Shown piece by piece: positions 15,685-23,698 of a DNA stretch of 64,000 bases (its first letter is position 1; the number at the start of each line of letters is the position of its first letter). The DNA is from a virus, in the IMG/VR virus record IMGVR_UViG_3300044835_000064, positions 1 through 64,000 of that record. One strand, 5' to 3'. Under the pieces are notes generated by a model. The model had not been told where the DNA came from, ran no database searches, and saw nothing but the letters and a program-made list of their open reading frames with translations. Position numbers and translations under genes: made by a program.

Positions 15685-16078
15685 CACGAAACTTTCCGAC
15701 TCCGCGGCAAACTCGGAAGCGAACGCACTCGCCTCACTACTTGATGGCGGATACCTGCGCATCTATGATGGCACGCAGCCGGCAGACGCGAATACTTCAG
15801 TAACAACGCAGAACAAATTGGCGGAATTGCGCTTTGGTAGTCCAGCTTTTGGCGCAGCGGTCGGCGGATTGCTGACCTCAAATGCGATTACCTCAGATCC
15901 AGACGCAGCGGCGACTGGCGACGCCTCATGGTTTCGCTGTTTTGAGTCTGATGGCACAACCGTTGTGCTTGACGGTTCCGTCGGAGTGGGCGGATGCAAC
16001 CTTAATCTGAACTCAGTTTCCATTCAGCAGCACGGTCTCATCTCGATCAGCGGATTCACGCATCGGGTCACCGAATAA
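15674..16078 (+). CDS. Probable virion surface/decoration protein
   Basis: A 134-aa protein overlapping the portal 3' end by 11 bases. It starts with AANSEANALASLLDGGYLRI and is then beta-rich and Gly/Ser/Thr-rich. The form is common in head modules of environmental phages (pattern recognition only), and a similar construct occurs at 41112. Confidence 0.6.
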   Translation: MARNTKLSDSAANSEANALASLLDGGYLRIYDGTQPADANTSVTTQNKLAELRFGSPAFGAAVGGLLTSNAITSDPDAAATGDASWFRCFESDGTTVVLDGSVGVGGCNLNLNSVSIQQHGLISISGFTHRVTE

Positions 16079-16528
16079 ATGGCTGATTCTTTTATCCAAG
16101 TACCTGCGGACGGGGCAGGGAAGAAAGTCTATGCCCAAGACACTGGTGACGGCTTTCTCAAGCAGGGCGTCATTCTACTTCCCGGCGCGATGCCGCATGG
16201 CTGCGCAATCTATCACGTAGTTTCCGCAGGAACGACCAACGGCGCGAGCGTCAAAGCCTCTCCGGGTCAAGTCTACGGCTGGCGCGTCTACAACAACGCT
16301 GGCTATCCGGTGTATGTGAAATTGCACAACACGGCAGGATCTCCAACGCCAGGTGCGGGAGTAATTCAGACCATCGGCTTTGAGGCAGGCTTACCTGACG
16401 GTGAGTTTATCCCGGTCGGAATCGCCTTCAGCGTTGGCATTGGAATTTCCATTGTGAAAGGCATCGCCGATAGCGATGCCACGGCGGTCGCCCTCAACGA
16501 CTGCGTCGTTGATCTCTTCTATGCGTAA
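16079..16528 (+). CDS. Beta-rich decoration-like protein, family member 1
   Basis: A 149-aa protein starting directly after the previous stop. Residues 60-149 (YGWRVYNNAGYPVYVKLHN, then GIAFSVGIGISIVKGIADSD) match the C-terminal domain of the protein at 16594 and, more weakly, that at 17803. It lacks a signal peptide, unlike those two. Likely a surface protein of the capsid or an adhesin-like domain. Confidence 0.6.
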   Translation: MADSFIQVPADGAGKKVYAQDTGDGFLKQGVILLPGAMPHGCAIYHVVSAGTTNGASVKASPGQVYGWRVYNNAGYPVYVKLHNTAGSPTPGAGVIQTIGFEAGLPDGEFIPVGIAFSVGIGISIVKGIADSDATAVALNDCVVDLFYA

Positions 16529-16593
16529 ACACTTCTCATCTCCTAGGTATCTGTTGGCAGGAAATATCTAAAGGAGAAAACAAGGCCGCTCAC

Positions 16594-17460
16594 ATGAACT
16601 CAAACCGTTTTACCAAAATAGGAATCATGGTGCTGATCGTAGCCGTCATGGCTTACGCGCAGCAGCCTGTCAACGTCAACAATATTCCGCACGTCGTCGT
16701 GGATACCGCGCCGACTACGGCAGTCTCTGAATCAGGGACGTGGAGCGTTCGAGCGCAAGATGGCGGCGGTAACGCGCTAACCTCGAACAGCACTACCTAC
16801 ACCGCAAAGTTTGGCCTTGATACCAACTTGCTTGGAACTCTAGGCACGGCTTTCACGACTGCTGGATTTGTTGACATCAAAGGCGCAGACGGCAATGTTT
16901 TTGTTCGCCAAGCGACCGGAACAAATTTGCACGCAGTCATTGATACCGGATCAACCACGGCCGTCACGCAGGCAACTGGATCCAACCTCCATGCCGTGCT
17001 GGACGCCAACGCCTCCGTCGTAATCGGTAAGGTCGCTATTGACCAAACTACGCCGGGAACGACAAACGCCGTCAGCTTCGCCGCGGGCAATACCATTGCC
17101 CTCGTGCCAGTCGCAACTGGCGGATTGCTGATGTCCCACACCATCACAGCAGGCACCGACAACGCTGCTCTGGTTTCAACTGCGGCCGCTCACCAGCTTT
17201 ACGAAGTGGACGTATTCAACAACGCTGCCTATCCCGTTTACGTTAAACTTTACAATGTTGCCGCTTCTCCAACTGGATGCGGTTCGACGGGCTTAGTAAA
17301 AGTTCTCGGCGTACAGGCTGGTACGGGACGAACGCTGGCGGAACCAATTGGCCTCGCGTTCGGAAGCGGAATCGGAATGTGTGTGACCAAAGGCATCACC
17401 AATGCGGACGACACGGCAACGGTTGCCAGCGATGCGACTGTCGACGTAGCGTGGAAATAA
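16594..17460 (+). CDS. Secreted decoration-like protein, family member 2
   Basis: A 288-aa protein with a Sec signal peptide (hydrophobic residues 10-22, cleavage after AYA-QQP). Inside are tandem repeats of the form TGTNLHAVIDTGSTTAV / TGSNLHAVLDANASVV. The C-terminal domain, VDVFNNAAYPVYVKLYN to GIGMCVTKGITNADD, is homologous to 16079-16528. An N-terminal export signal on a protein in the head module is unexpected, because virions assemble in the cytoplasm. It may instead be released to alter the host surface. Confidence 0.65.
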   Translation: MNSNRFTKIGIMVLIVAVMAYAQQPVNVNNIPHVVVDTAPTTAVSESGTWSVRAQDGGGNALTSNSTTYTAKFGLDTNLLGTLGTAFTTAGFVDIKGADGNVFVRQATGTNLHAVIDTGSTTAVTQATGSNLHAVLDANASVVIGKVAIDQTTPGTTNAVSFAAGNTIALVPVATGGLLMSHTITAGTDNAALVSTAAAHQLYEVDVFNNAAYPVYVKLYNVAASPTGCGSTGLVKVLGVQAGTGRTLAEPIGLAFGSGIGMCVTKGITNADDTATVASDATVDVAWK

Positions 17461-17474
17461 CTTAAACCAAACTA

Positions 17475-17789
17475 ATGAAACTTTTTTTCCAGTTCGTGTG
17501 GCGGCATGGATACGACGCGGTAATTTTGGGCTTGGTGTTAGCTCTAAGCTACGTCACGTACCAAAATCACACGCGCGAGCGGATTGTTATCGAGGCGCGG
17601 GGCGGCAAGATGATTTACGACCGCTCTGCCCTCGAAAAGCTTTTGAAAGATTTATCGGTGCGGGATGAAATCGACATGGAACTGGATCACACCTGGGTCG
17701 AGTTGTCCGCACGGCATGATCCTAAAGTCAACGCCATCCTTCAAGAACACGTTGACAGAATCAAAGAACTGCAAGCCAAGCTTCACTAA
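17475..17789 (+). CDS. Membrane-anchored small protein
   Basis: A 104-aa protein. One membrane segment (AVILGLVLALSYVTY) is followed by a charged helical domain with coiled-coil character at the end (AILQEHVDRIKELQAKLH). It lies between two signal-peptide proteins. Unknown function. Confidence 0.6.
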   Translation: MKLFFQFVWRHGYDAVILGLVLALSYVTYQNHTRERIVIEARGGKMIYDRSALEKLLKDLSVRDEIDMELDHTWVELSARHDPKVNAILQEHVDRIKELQAKLH

Positions 17790-17802
17790 AAACAATCCCT
17801 AC

Positions 17803-18990
17803 ATGCGAAGAATACTTTTAGCTTTTGCGCTGCTCCTTGTGTCGCAGCTTGCCTTGGCGCAGCAACCGGTAAAGGTCACGGACGGCTCTGGTGCGGCTGC
17901 GGTATCCAGCGGCGTCAATGGTCTGCAACCCATTGGCGGCTACAGCACGCAAAACACGTCAGATGCGGCATGGACCTCGGCGACATCGAATAACACGCGC
18001 GTCACGCTCATCAGCAACATCGCAACCTACAACTCAATTCTTGTTACTTTGGTGCAAGGAACAACGATCACGGGTGGCACGATCACCCTGCAACAATCAA
18101 ACGATAACTCCAACTGGATCGGAGTGCAGTGCGTGGCAGTTGGAACCACAACGATTATGGGTCCGACGTACACTCTGGTTGCTTCTACTAACGTCATGTT
18201 TATGTGTCCGGTGAGTGCGCCCTATTTTGGCGTCTTACTCTCACCAGCGATTACAGGATCAGGAACTGTCACGGTTGGACATAACGCTTTAACCTTGCCG
18301 TCAGTTGGACTCTTGGCAGGCACGGAAACCTTGGCAGCAGGTACGAACGCCATTGGCAGCGTCCAGATTACGGACGGCACGAATGCTCAAGGAGCCATGG
18401 CGAACTTCGGAACCGCCCCCGGTGCCGTGAAATCCTTGAACACTAATTCTAATTTGTTCGTAGGCGGGACTGTAGTATCTGGGTCGGCTCCCGTTCCAAT
18501 CTCAGCAACCACGGCAGCGAATACTAAAACAAACGAGATATTTTCCAACATTACGGACCATACAAACTCGCTCTCGGCTGCGATCTCTGCCCTTGGAACG
18601 TCTCCAACCGGAACCGACGTGATGGCGGTTAATGCCGTGCAGTTGGCGAGTACGGCGGCAGGTGCGGCCTTGAGCAGCGCAGCCAAGGCTACCGTCACCA
18701 GTTCGGTCAATGTAAAAGCCTCGGCGGGTAACGTCTATGGCTTATCTATCCTGAATGGTGCGGGCGCAGGTTGCTGGCTTGAACTTATCAACAGTGCGAG
18801 TGCGGGAACACTGGGAACGGCGGTGATTTTTAATATCGCTTTACCTACTTCGGGAACTCTTACGATTCCGCCCGGCGCTCTTGCGCTGGGTAATTTCAGT
18901 AGTGGCATTGCAGTCGGTGCGGCAAGCGCGGTAGGTGGCGCGTCGGCTTGCGGTACGGCGGTGACTGGAGTCACGGTCTTCTACCAATGA
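17803..18990 (+). CDS. Secreted decoration-like protein, family member 3
   Basis: A 395-aa product from the ATG at 17803 (MRRILLAFALLLVSQLALAQ), a clear signal peptide with cleavage after ALA. The mature protein is Ser/Thr/Gly/Ala-rich, beta-strand-like and low in charge, and the middle repeats TDGTNAQGAM-type motifs. The C-terminal 100 residues (VKASAGNVYGLSILNGAGAG) follow the same plan as the family domain in 16079 and 16594. Its stop overlaps the next start (ATGA). Confidence 0.65.
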   Translation: MRRILLAFALLLVSQLALAQQPVKVTDGSGAAAVSSGVNGLQPIGGYSTQNTSDAAWTSATSNNTRVTLISNIATYNSILVTLVQGTTITGGTITLQQSNDNSNWIGVQCVAVGTTTIMGPTYTLVASTNVMFMCPVSAPYFGVLLSPAITGSGTVTVGHNALTLPSVGLLAGTETLAAGTNAIGSVQITDGTNAQGAMANFGTAPGAVKSLNTNSNLFVGGTVVSGSAPVPISATTAANTKTNEIFSNITDHTNSLSAAISALGTSPTGTDVMAVNAVQLASTAAGAALSSAAKATVTSSVNVKASAGNVYGLSILNGAGAGCWLELINSASAGTLGTAVIFNIALPTSGTLTIPPGALALGNFSSGIAVGAASAVGGASACGTAVTGVTVFYQ

Positions 18991-19724
18991 AACGCCTTCT
19001 CTATCTCATCCCGCTTCTTTGTGTCTTATGCGTAGGGCAGGGAATGTGGTTACGATCATCGAGTGCTGCGGCTGTCTTGACCCCGCCGACTCTAGTTTCC
19101 TACACCCAAACCTCTTGGGATACGACGGGATACACAGGCACCAGTAAGAGCACGGCTTCAGTAAGTTGGAATTCTGGCGATATTTTAGTAGTGCTTATGG
19201 GAAGGGAAATCGCATCCGCCGGAGCAGTCGGAACTCCGACCGCTGCAGGTCTTACTTTTTCCTTTGTAGCGGGCAACAATCCCGGCACCGACGCTTTTAC
19301 TTGCGCTTCAGGTGTTTGGACTGCTACTGCCGGTAGTAATGGCTCCGGCGCGATCACGGTTAACCTCGTCAGTAGTTCTCAGAACAGTGGATTCGGCGTT
19401 TGGGTATTTCGTAACTCTCAAGGCGTCGGCAATCATGCCGAGCAGCACACCGCAACGAAAACCGTCAGCCTGACACCTATTGCCGCCGATGGAGCGATCG
19501 TCTGGGGAGTTTTCGATTTTGCTGCAACAGCAATAACCGGAATCTCTGCCACTCCGACTCCTACCGATGAACGACAGAAGGTCTTGGTCGGCGGCGGCGC
19601 TTATACGATTTACGTCGAAGATCTCACCGATCAAACCAGCGCAGGTTCAGTTTCTTACGGTATTACTGGCGGATCAGGAACAGGGCCATTTTCCATTGTT
19701 TCCCTAGAGATCAAGCACCAATAA
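18987..19724 (+). CDS. Secreted beta-sandwich-like protein
   Basis: A 245-aa product with a signal peptide (LLYLIPLLCVLCVGQG) that could be a lipoprotein-type leader. The mature part alternates Ser/Thr-rich strands (SVSWNSGDILVVLMGRE, VNLVSSSQNSGFGVWVF). It is similar in plan to the N-terminal insert of the tail hub at 36971, where TLAGNTIVALVALEGG and NFIWIFEID occupy matching places. Possibly a carbohydrate-binding or surface protein. Confidence 0.6.
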   Translation: MKRLLYLIPLLCVLCVGQGMWLRSSSAAAVLTPPTLVSYTQTSWDTTGYTGTSKSTASVSWNSGDILVVLMGREIASAGAVGTPTAAGLTFSFVAGNNPGTDAFTCASGVWTATAGSNGSGAITVNLVSSSQNSGFGVWVFRNSQGVGNHAEQHTATKTVSLTPIAADGAIVWGVFDFAATAITGISATPTPTDERQKVLVGGGAYTIYVEDLTDQTSAGSVSYGITGGSGTGPFSIVSLEIKHQ

Positions 19725-19727
19725 TTC

Positions 19728-20177
19728 ATGCTAGGTCTCTGGTCCTACTTCTGGGAGTGGTCCGGTGAAATCACCGGCGTAGTTGATTGCGACCAGGCCG
19801 TACAGAATTCCAGCGCAGTCGGAGAAGTTCCAGCAGCCGGCGGCGGATACTGGGCACACTTTGGACAGCCGCACTGGTCCGCTCCGCGGAAGAAACTAGC
19901 ACCATCGGTTCCGATACCGATTCCAGAGTTTTTACCGCTTGTCATTTCCGGTACGGTCGCATCTGCACAATCGGCTGGCGTCTCATCGGCGCAGGCACAG
20001 CAAGCCTTCGGCGGACGCATTGCCAGTCGACAGAAGCGGCAAGTTGTTTCTGCTAAGGGAACACTTGCATTTGTCGGCACGATCAGCGGCGAGCAAATCG
20101 CACCAGTCACAAATGCTGATGCCGAGATGATCGATATCGAGCTTGAGTTATTCGCGGCGCTTGCCATGGTCGCCTAA
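19728..20177 (+). CDS. Hypothetical head-module protein
   Basis: A 149-aa protein. The N-terminal third has a WSYFWEWSGEITGVV segment; the middle is Ala/Gln-rich (SAGVSSAQAQQAFGGRIA). Unknown; probably structural by position. Confidence 0.5.
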   Translation: MLGLWSYFWEWSGEITGVVDCDQAVQNSSAVGEVPAAGGGYWAHFGQPHWSAPRKKLAPSVPIPIPEFLPLVISGTVASAQSAGVSSAQAQQAFGGRIASRQKRQVVSAKGTLAFVGTISGEQIAPVTNADAEMIDIELELFAALAMVA

Positions 20178-20187
20178 AAAGGAATCC

Positions 20188-20439
20188 ATGAAACATACCA
20201 AGAATTATCGCGGACTGGAAAACGGTGCCGGGAAAATTGTCTGCTCCTGTGGCTTTGAAACTCCGGCAGTGGACGAATCAACAGCTTTTACGCTGGGCAT
20301 AAAACAGCGCTCAGTAGAAAGTTATTTCGAGGAGCATCTTGCTATGGTTGGACATCAAGTTGAGACGCAGATGATTGCACCGGGAGGAGAGACTGCTGTG
20401 CATCCCGCGCAGAAACCGCAGATCAAGAAACGGAAATAG
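20188..20439 (+). CDS. Small protein with CxC motif
   Basis: An 83-aa product from the ATG at 20188 (the nearby AAAAGGAA gives a good ribosome site). It contains KIVCSCGFETP and a helical segment, and has a basic tail. Likely binds a metal or another head protein; unknown. Confidence 0.5.
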   Translation: MKHTKNYRGLENGAGKIVCSCGFETPAVDESTAFTLGIKQRSVESYFEEHLAMVGHQVETQMIAPGGETAVHPAQKPQIKKRK

Positions 20440-20445
20440 AAAACT

Positions 20446-20706
20446 TTGGCGATACGCGACATTCTTACCAGAGATTTTATGGCCGAAGCACGGATTGATT
20501 TTTTGCAGACCTTTCTCGAATCAATTTATCTGAGGTCTGAACTAGCCGCAGATGTGCGCAAGCTTTGCGGTTTGCGAACCTTGATTGAACTAGCCGCAAG
20601 AGAGCACGCGATTCCATGCCCATATTTTCCATTTCTGCCCAATAATCCGCGACGTAAAACGAGTCAGCACACCAAACAACCTTCAGGAGAAAAACATCAT
20701 GATTGA
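20446..20706 (+). CDS. Hypothetical small protein
   Basis: An 86-aa product (TTG 20446, or ATG 20479 giving 75 aa) with a helical core, RIDFLQTFLESIYLRSELA. Its 3' end overlaps the prohead protease start. Confidence 0.4.
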   Translation: MAIRDILTRDFMAEARIDFLQTFLESIYLRSELAADVRKLCGLRTLIELAAREHAIPCPYFPFLPNNPRRKTSQHTKQPSGEKHHD

Positions 20707-21508
20707 ACGAAGATTCGTAAAGGGCGCACAGGTACGCGCCATGCAAGGCGATAAGCCAGGAATTGAAGGCTACGGTGCGGTGTTTGGGGAAGAGTACGTT
20801 CTCTGGGATTCTCCCACGATGCGCATTGTTGAGACCATCAAGCCGGGAACCTTCAGTCGGTCCTTGCGAGAAAAGCAGGACGTTCGTTGCCTATTCAATC
20901 ACTCTGCCGACAACGTTCTCGGACGCACGGCGAATGACACGATGCGCATGACGGAGGATTTGAAAGGTCTACGCTACGAAACCGATTTCGACATGCGGAC
21001 CCGCATTGGCAATGATGTGCGTTGCTTCGTAGAACGCGGCGATGTCACCGGTTGCAGTTTTTCGTTCAACGTCACGAAGCAAGAGCGCACGGAAATCGAA
21101 GAGAACGATAAGCTCACCATCCGGCGAGAGATTCAAGATGTTGATATGTACGACGTCGGGCCGGTTACATTCCCAGCCTACGAGGGAACAGGAGTCAAAG
21201 CTCGGTCAGTGGAATTGCGCTCCGTGTTTCCCGATGGCCTTTCGGCTTCGGAGCGGTCGCATGCTCCAGTCGAACTACGCGAACTGATCGATGCTGGACC
21301 GATAGCTGGAACACCATCCGACGATGGCGATGGTGACAATGAACCCGATAACGACGATATGGAAACCTGCTCCTGCCGTTGCGAAGCCTGCTCAGGATGC
21401 ACGGAGCGAAGCAAAACTCCAACTGCGGAACAACGCGAAGAGCCTGGCATTTCACTCGAGCAAGCAAAGGCGCGGACCGAAACGCTCATAGCGCAACAGA
21501 GTCTGTGA
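20699..21508 (+). CDS. Prohead protease, HK97 (U35) family
   Basis: A 269-aa protein. The serine protease fold is recognisable by GIEGYGAVFGE, IKPGTFSRSL, the catalytic histidine in FNHSADNVLGRT (H68) and the catalytic serine in GDVTGCSFSFNV (S120), then VGPVTFPAYEGTGV. It cleaves the capsid delta domain and scaffold during maturation. The C-terminal 80 residues are acidic with an EACSGCTERSKTP Cys segment and may be a scaffold-like tail. The CSCRCEACSGC cluster is unusual. Confidence 0.92.
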   Translation: MIERRFVKGAQVRAMQGDKPGIEGYGAVFGEEYVLWDSPTMRIVETIKPGTFSRSLREKQDVRCLFNHSADNVLGRTANDTMRMTEDLKGLRYETDFDMRTRIGNDVRCFVERGDVTGCSFSFNVTKQERTEIEENDKLTIRREIQDVDMYDVGPVTFPAYEGTGVKARSVELRSVFPDGLSASERSHAPVELRELIDAGPIAGTPSDDGDGDNEPDNDDMETCSCRCEACSGCTERSKTPTAEQREEPGISLEQAKARTETLIAQQSL

Positions 21509-21807
21509 ATCCCGCGATGTTGGTAAAGCCGAGAATATGCATCGACTTCGATGGCACCATTTACACGGGTAACGCCTCAAATCCCATCTTCCCCGGCTGC
21601 ATCGTGGGATTGACGGAGCTTCGCAAAACGTACAGCGTGGCCATTTTCTCCGCACGTCCGACCGACGCAGAGCGTGTGCAGATGGTGAGGATTCTTGACG
21701 AGCAGGGCGTTCCCTATGACGAAATTATGCCCATAAAACCAGATGCCAGTTTCTATCTCGATGACAAGGGGCGAAGGTTTGAAGGCTGGGATAAGGTAGT
21801 GCTGTGA
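21505..21807 (+). CDS. HAD-like phosphatase-type protein
   Basis: About 100 aa. The start is GTG 21505, overlapping the protease stop, or ATG 21517. ICIDFDGTIYTG is the HAD motif I (DxD with nucleophile and acid), AIFSARPTD resembles motif II, and DASFYLDDKGRRFEGWD ends with the acidic motif. It is a minimal HAD fold found in many phages. The substrate is unknown. Next to sugar-transferring enzymes it might act on a sugar phosphate (inference). Confidence 0.75.
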   Translation: MNPAMLVKPRICIDFDGTIYTGNASNPIFPGCIVGLTELRKTYSVAIFSARPTDAERVQMVRILDEQGVPYDEIMPIKPDASFYLDDKGRRFEGWDKVVL

Positions 21808-21809
21808 AA

Positions 21810-21977
21810 TTAGAAGTTGTGAATCAGATCGCGAAGCACCTCAAGCGCTTTTTCGGAATCCTCTACCGACAGATGATCCCACGCTTCATCCTCAACCAAA
21901 TTGGCGATTGTCTCGGCAGCCTTTTCCAGTTGTTCGCTTTGCTCGGGGCTTTCCGGTTCGTAAAGACGACGCATCAT
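21810..21977 (-). CDS. Small acidic helical protein on opposite strand
   Basis: A 55-aa frame on the minus strand, MMRRLYEPESPEQSEQLEKA to LEVLRDLIHNF. Its acidic, helix-favouring composition is more protein-like than the hydrophobic frame on the plus strand at 21804-21998. It fills the gap between the HAD and glycosyltransferase genes. Tentative. Confidence 0.4.
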   Translation of the reverse strand: MMRRLYEPESPEQSEQLEKAAETIANLVEDEAWDHLSVEDSEKALEVLRDLIHNF

Positions 21978-21994
21978 GGTGCGGCAATCCTAGC

Positions 21995-22774
21995 ATGAAA
22001 CTTCTAATCGTACTTCCGGTTAAATCCGGACAAGGCGGTGCGCACTATCCCATACGTTGGGAGATGTGTCAGTCCACATGGCTGAAGGACTCGCCCGTCG
22101 ACTTCCACGGCTTCACGGACGCAGACTTAGGACTCACGGAGATCGACCAGCACCAGAATGCCATTGATCCCATCCGCACGCTTCGAACTCAGTTGATGGT
22201 CCGCTGGGCGCTCGAGCGTGGCTACGACTACCTCTTTCGCACGGATACCGATACCTACGTCTGGGTGAATCGATTGCTGGCTTGTGGATTTGAGAAGCAC
22301 GATTACATGGGATGGTGTGTAGGCTTCCCGCGACACTTGGAGCAGGACTGGGCCATGAATACAGCGCACGGTGGCGTCGGATTCTTCTTGAGCCGAAAAG
22401 CCATGGAGATTGTGGCAAACGCGCCCGTCGAGAAATATGTGGATGGCAAGTACTGGGGCGACCTCTGGGCCGGTCATCAGCTCTGGAAGCAGGGCATCTA
22501 TTGCCATCAAGATACGCGCTTTCTCGATGGTTCGAGCGGCAATCACGCCGAGCACAATGGCAACATCAGCGCCGACGAGTTACCGCTGGATCATCCCTAT
22601 GTTGCGATTCATCCCGTGCCCTTCGCCAACATGCAGGCAATTCACGACAAGTTCAAGAATATCGGCGCAGAGACTTCGGTGCCTGCAAAACAACTGTGGG
22701 GAAAGCAAACCTACTACGCTTACGGAACGAAACGTCCGAATGTTTGTCAGTGCGCTTACTGTCACTCTTCATGA
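21995..22774 (+). CDS. GT31-like glycosyltransferase 1
   Basis: A 259-aa product from ATG 21995 (MKLLIVLPVKSGQGG). It has the Fringe/galactosyltransferase layout: an N-terminal strand, RWEMCQSTWLKD, GYDYLFRTDTDTYVWVNRLL with the DxD-type metal site near residue 84, then the GGVGFFLSRKAMEIV loop. A CQCAYC end motif may bind zinc. Such enzymes transfer a sugar from a nucleotide-sugar donor. The stop overlaps the ATG of the methyltransferase, so both are made together. Homologous domains occur at 23699 (twice) and 29447. Confidence 0.8.
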   Translation: MKLLIVLPVKSGQGGAHYPIRWEMCQSTWLKDSPVDFHGFTDADLGLTEIDQHQNAIDPIRTLRTQLMVRWALERGYDYLFRTDTDTYVWVNRLLACGFEKHDYMGWCVGFPRHLEQDWAMNTAHGGVGFFLSRKAMEIVANAPVEKYVDGKYWGDLWAGHQLWKQGIYCHQDTRFLDGSSGNHAEHNGNISADELPLDHPYVAIHPVPFANMQAIHDKFKNIGAETSVPAKQLWGKQTYYAYGTKRPNVCQCAYCHSS

Positions 22775-23460
22775 GAACCGTTAACATCCACGGCTTCAGC
22801 TTCTCAGTTGAGTCTGAGCCGAAAGACTACTGGGACTGGATCGAGCAAGGTACCTACCACGCTGACTTTGAAACCATCACGCGATTCGCTGGGCCGGAAG
22901 TTACCTGCATCGATGCCGGCGCCTGGATTGGAGCGGACACGCTCTATGCCTCGAAGATGTTCAAGCACGTTCACGCCATCGAGCCTGACCCAGTAGCGTT
23001 CCAAATTCTAAGCAAGAATCTGGCTGCCAACCAACTCAGCAACGTGACGCTCTATGAGCACGCTTTAATGGGACATTCCGGCACGACCACAATGGGCGGA
23101 AGTATTTTAGGCTGCTCCTGCACACGCGAGACCTGCAAAGACAACTCGGTGACGGTACCTTGCCTGACTTTGCGCGAATTCTGCAAAGACATTCCTGATC
23201 CTCTGTTTATCAAGATGGATACGGAAGGCGCCGAAGCGCAGATTCTCAAAGACTGGCAATTCTTCTCCGAGCGCAAACCGGACTTGATGCTGAGCACACA
23301 TCTTCTGTGGTGGAAGGAAGCAGGCTCGGACGGGCGTGCGGAATACGAACCTATCACTAAAGTAGGGAAACTCTATCGCAGCGCAGTCCACAATGGAAGC
23401 AGAACTCCAGTAGATTTCAATACAGAGTATGGAGACGTCGTTTTTACAGACAAGGAGTAA
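22771..23460 (+). CDS. FkbM-family methyltransferase
   Basis: A 229-aa product starting at the ATGA overlap. The FkbM fold is supported by TCIDAGAWIGADTLYASKMF (SAM-binding glycine loop), HVHAIEPDPVAFQILSKNL (acidic ribose-binding residue), and LFIKMDTEGAEAQILKD with LSTHLLWW. FkbM enzymes O-methylate sugars or similar groups. Coupling to a glycosyltransferase gene suggests methylation of the transferred sugar. No membrane segments; cytoplasmic. Confidence 0.85.
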   Translation: MRTVNIHGFSFSVESEPKDYWDWIEQGTYHADFETITRFAGPEVTCIDAGAWIGADTLYASKMFKHVHAIEPDPVAFQILSKNLAANQLSNVTLYEHALMGHSGTTTMGGSILGCSCTRETCKDNSVTVPCLTLREFCKDIPDPLFIKMDTEGAEAQILKDWQFFSERKPDLMLSTHLLWWKEAGSDGRAEYEPITKVGKLYRSAVHNGSRTPVDFNTEYGDVVFTDKE

Positions 23461-23464
23461 TTTT

Positions 23465-23692
23465 ATGCGAATAATCTTTAACGTTCCGAAGGGAATGTCG
23501 CAACAAGCGGCCAGAGCCCTTGCTGTGCTCGACGGTTCTGGGATCATTGAGCAAATCGGTTTCGAACCTTGGGACGAGAGCTCGACCATCCACCAGCTTT
23601 TGAATGCGGGATTTCCTGCGGAGAAAACGGCTGAGATTCGACTCACGAATCGTGACAAGCACCACTTGGAGCCAGTAGGAAAATCGGCCTAA
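23465..23692 (+). CDS. Hypothetical small protein in glycan cassette
   Basis: A 75-aa protein (MRIIFNVPKGMSQQAARALA) that starts 4 bases after the methyltransferase stop and ends 6 bases before the next glycosyltransferase. Alpha-beta composition. Unknown; possibly an accessory or acceptor protein. Confidence 0.5.
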   Translation: MRIIFNVPKGMSQQAARALAVLDGSGIIEQIGFEPWDESSTIHQLLNAGFPAEKTAEIRLTNRDKHHLEPVGKSA

Positions 23693-23698
23693 GTATCC

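Noticed and set aside
21804-21998. A plus-strand 64-codon frame overlapping the HAD gene stop
   Set aside because: Hydrophobic and irregular; the minus-strand acidic helical frame in the same place is more convincing, though also uncertain.
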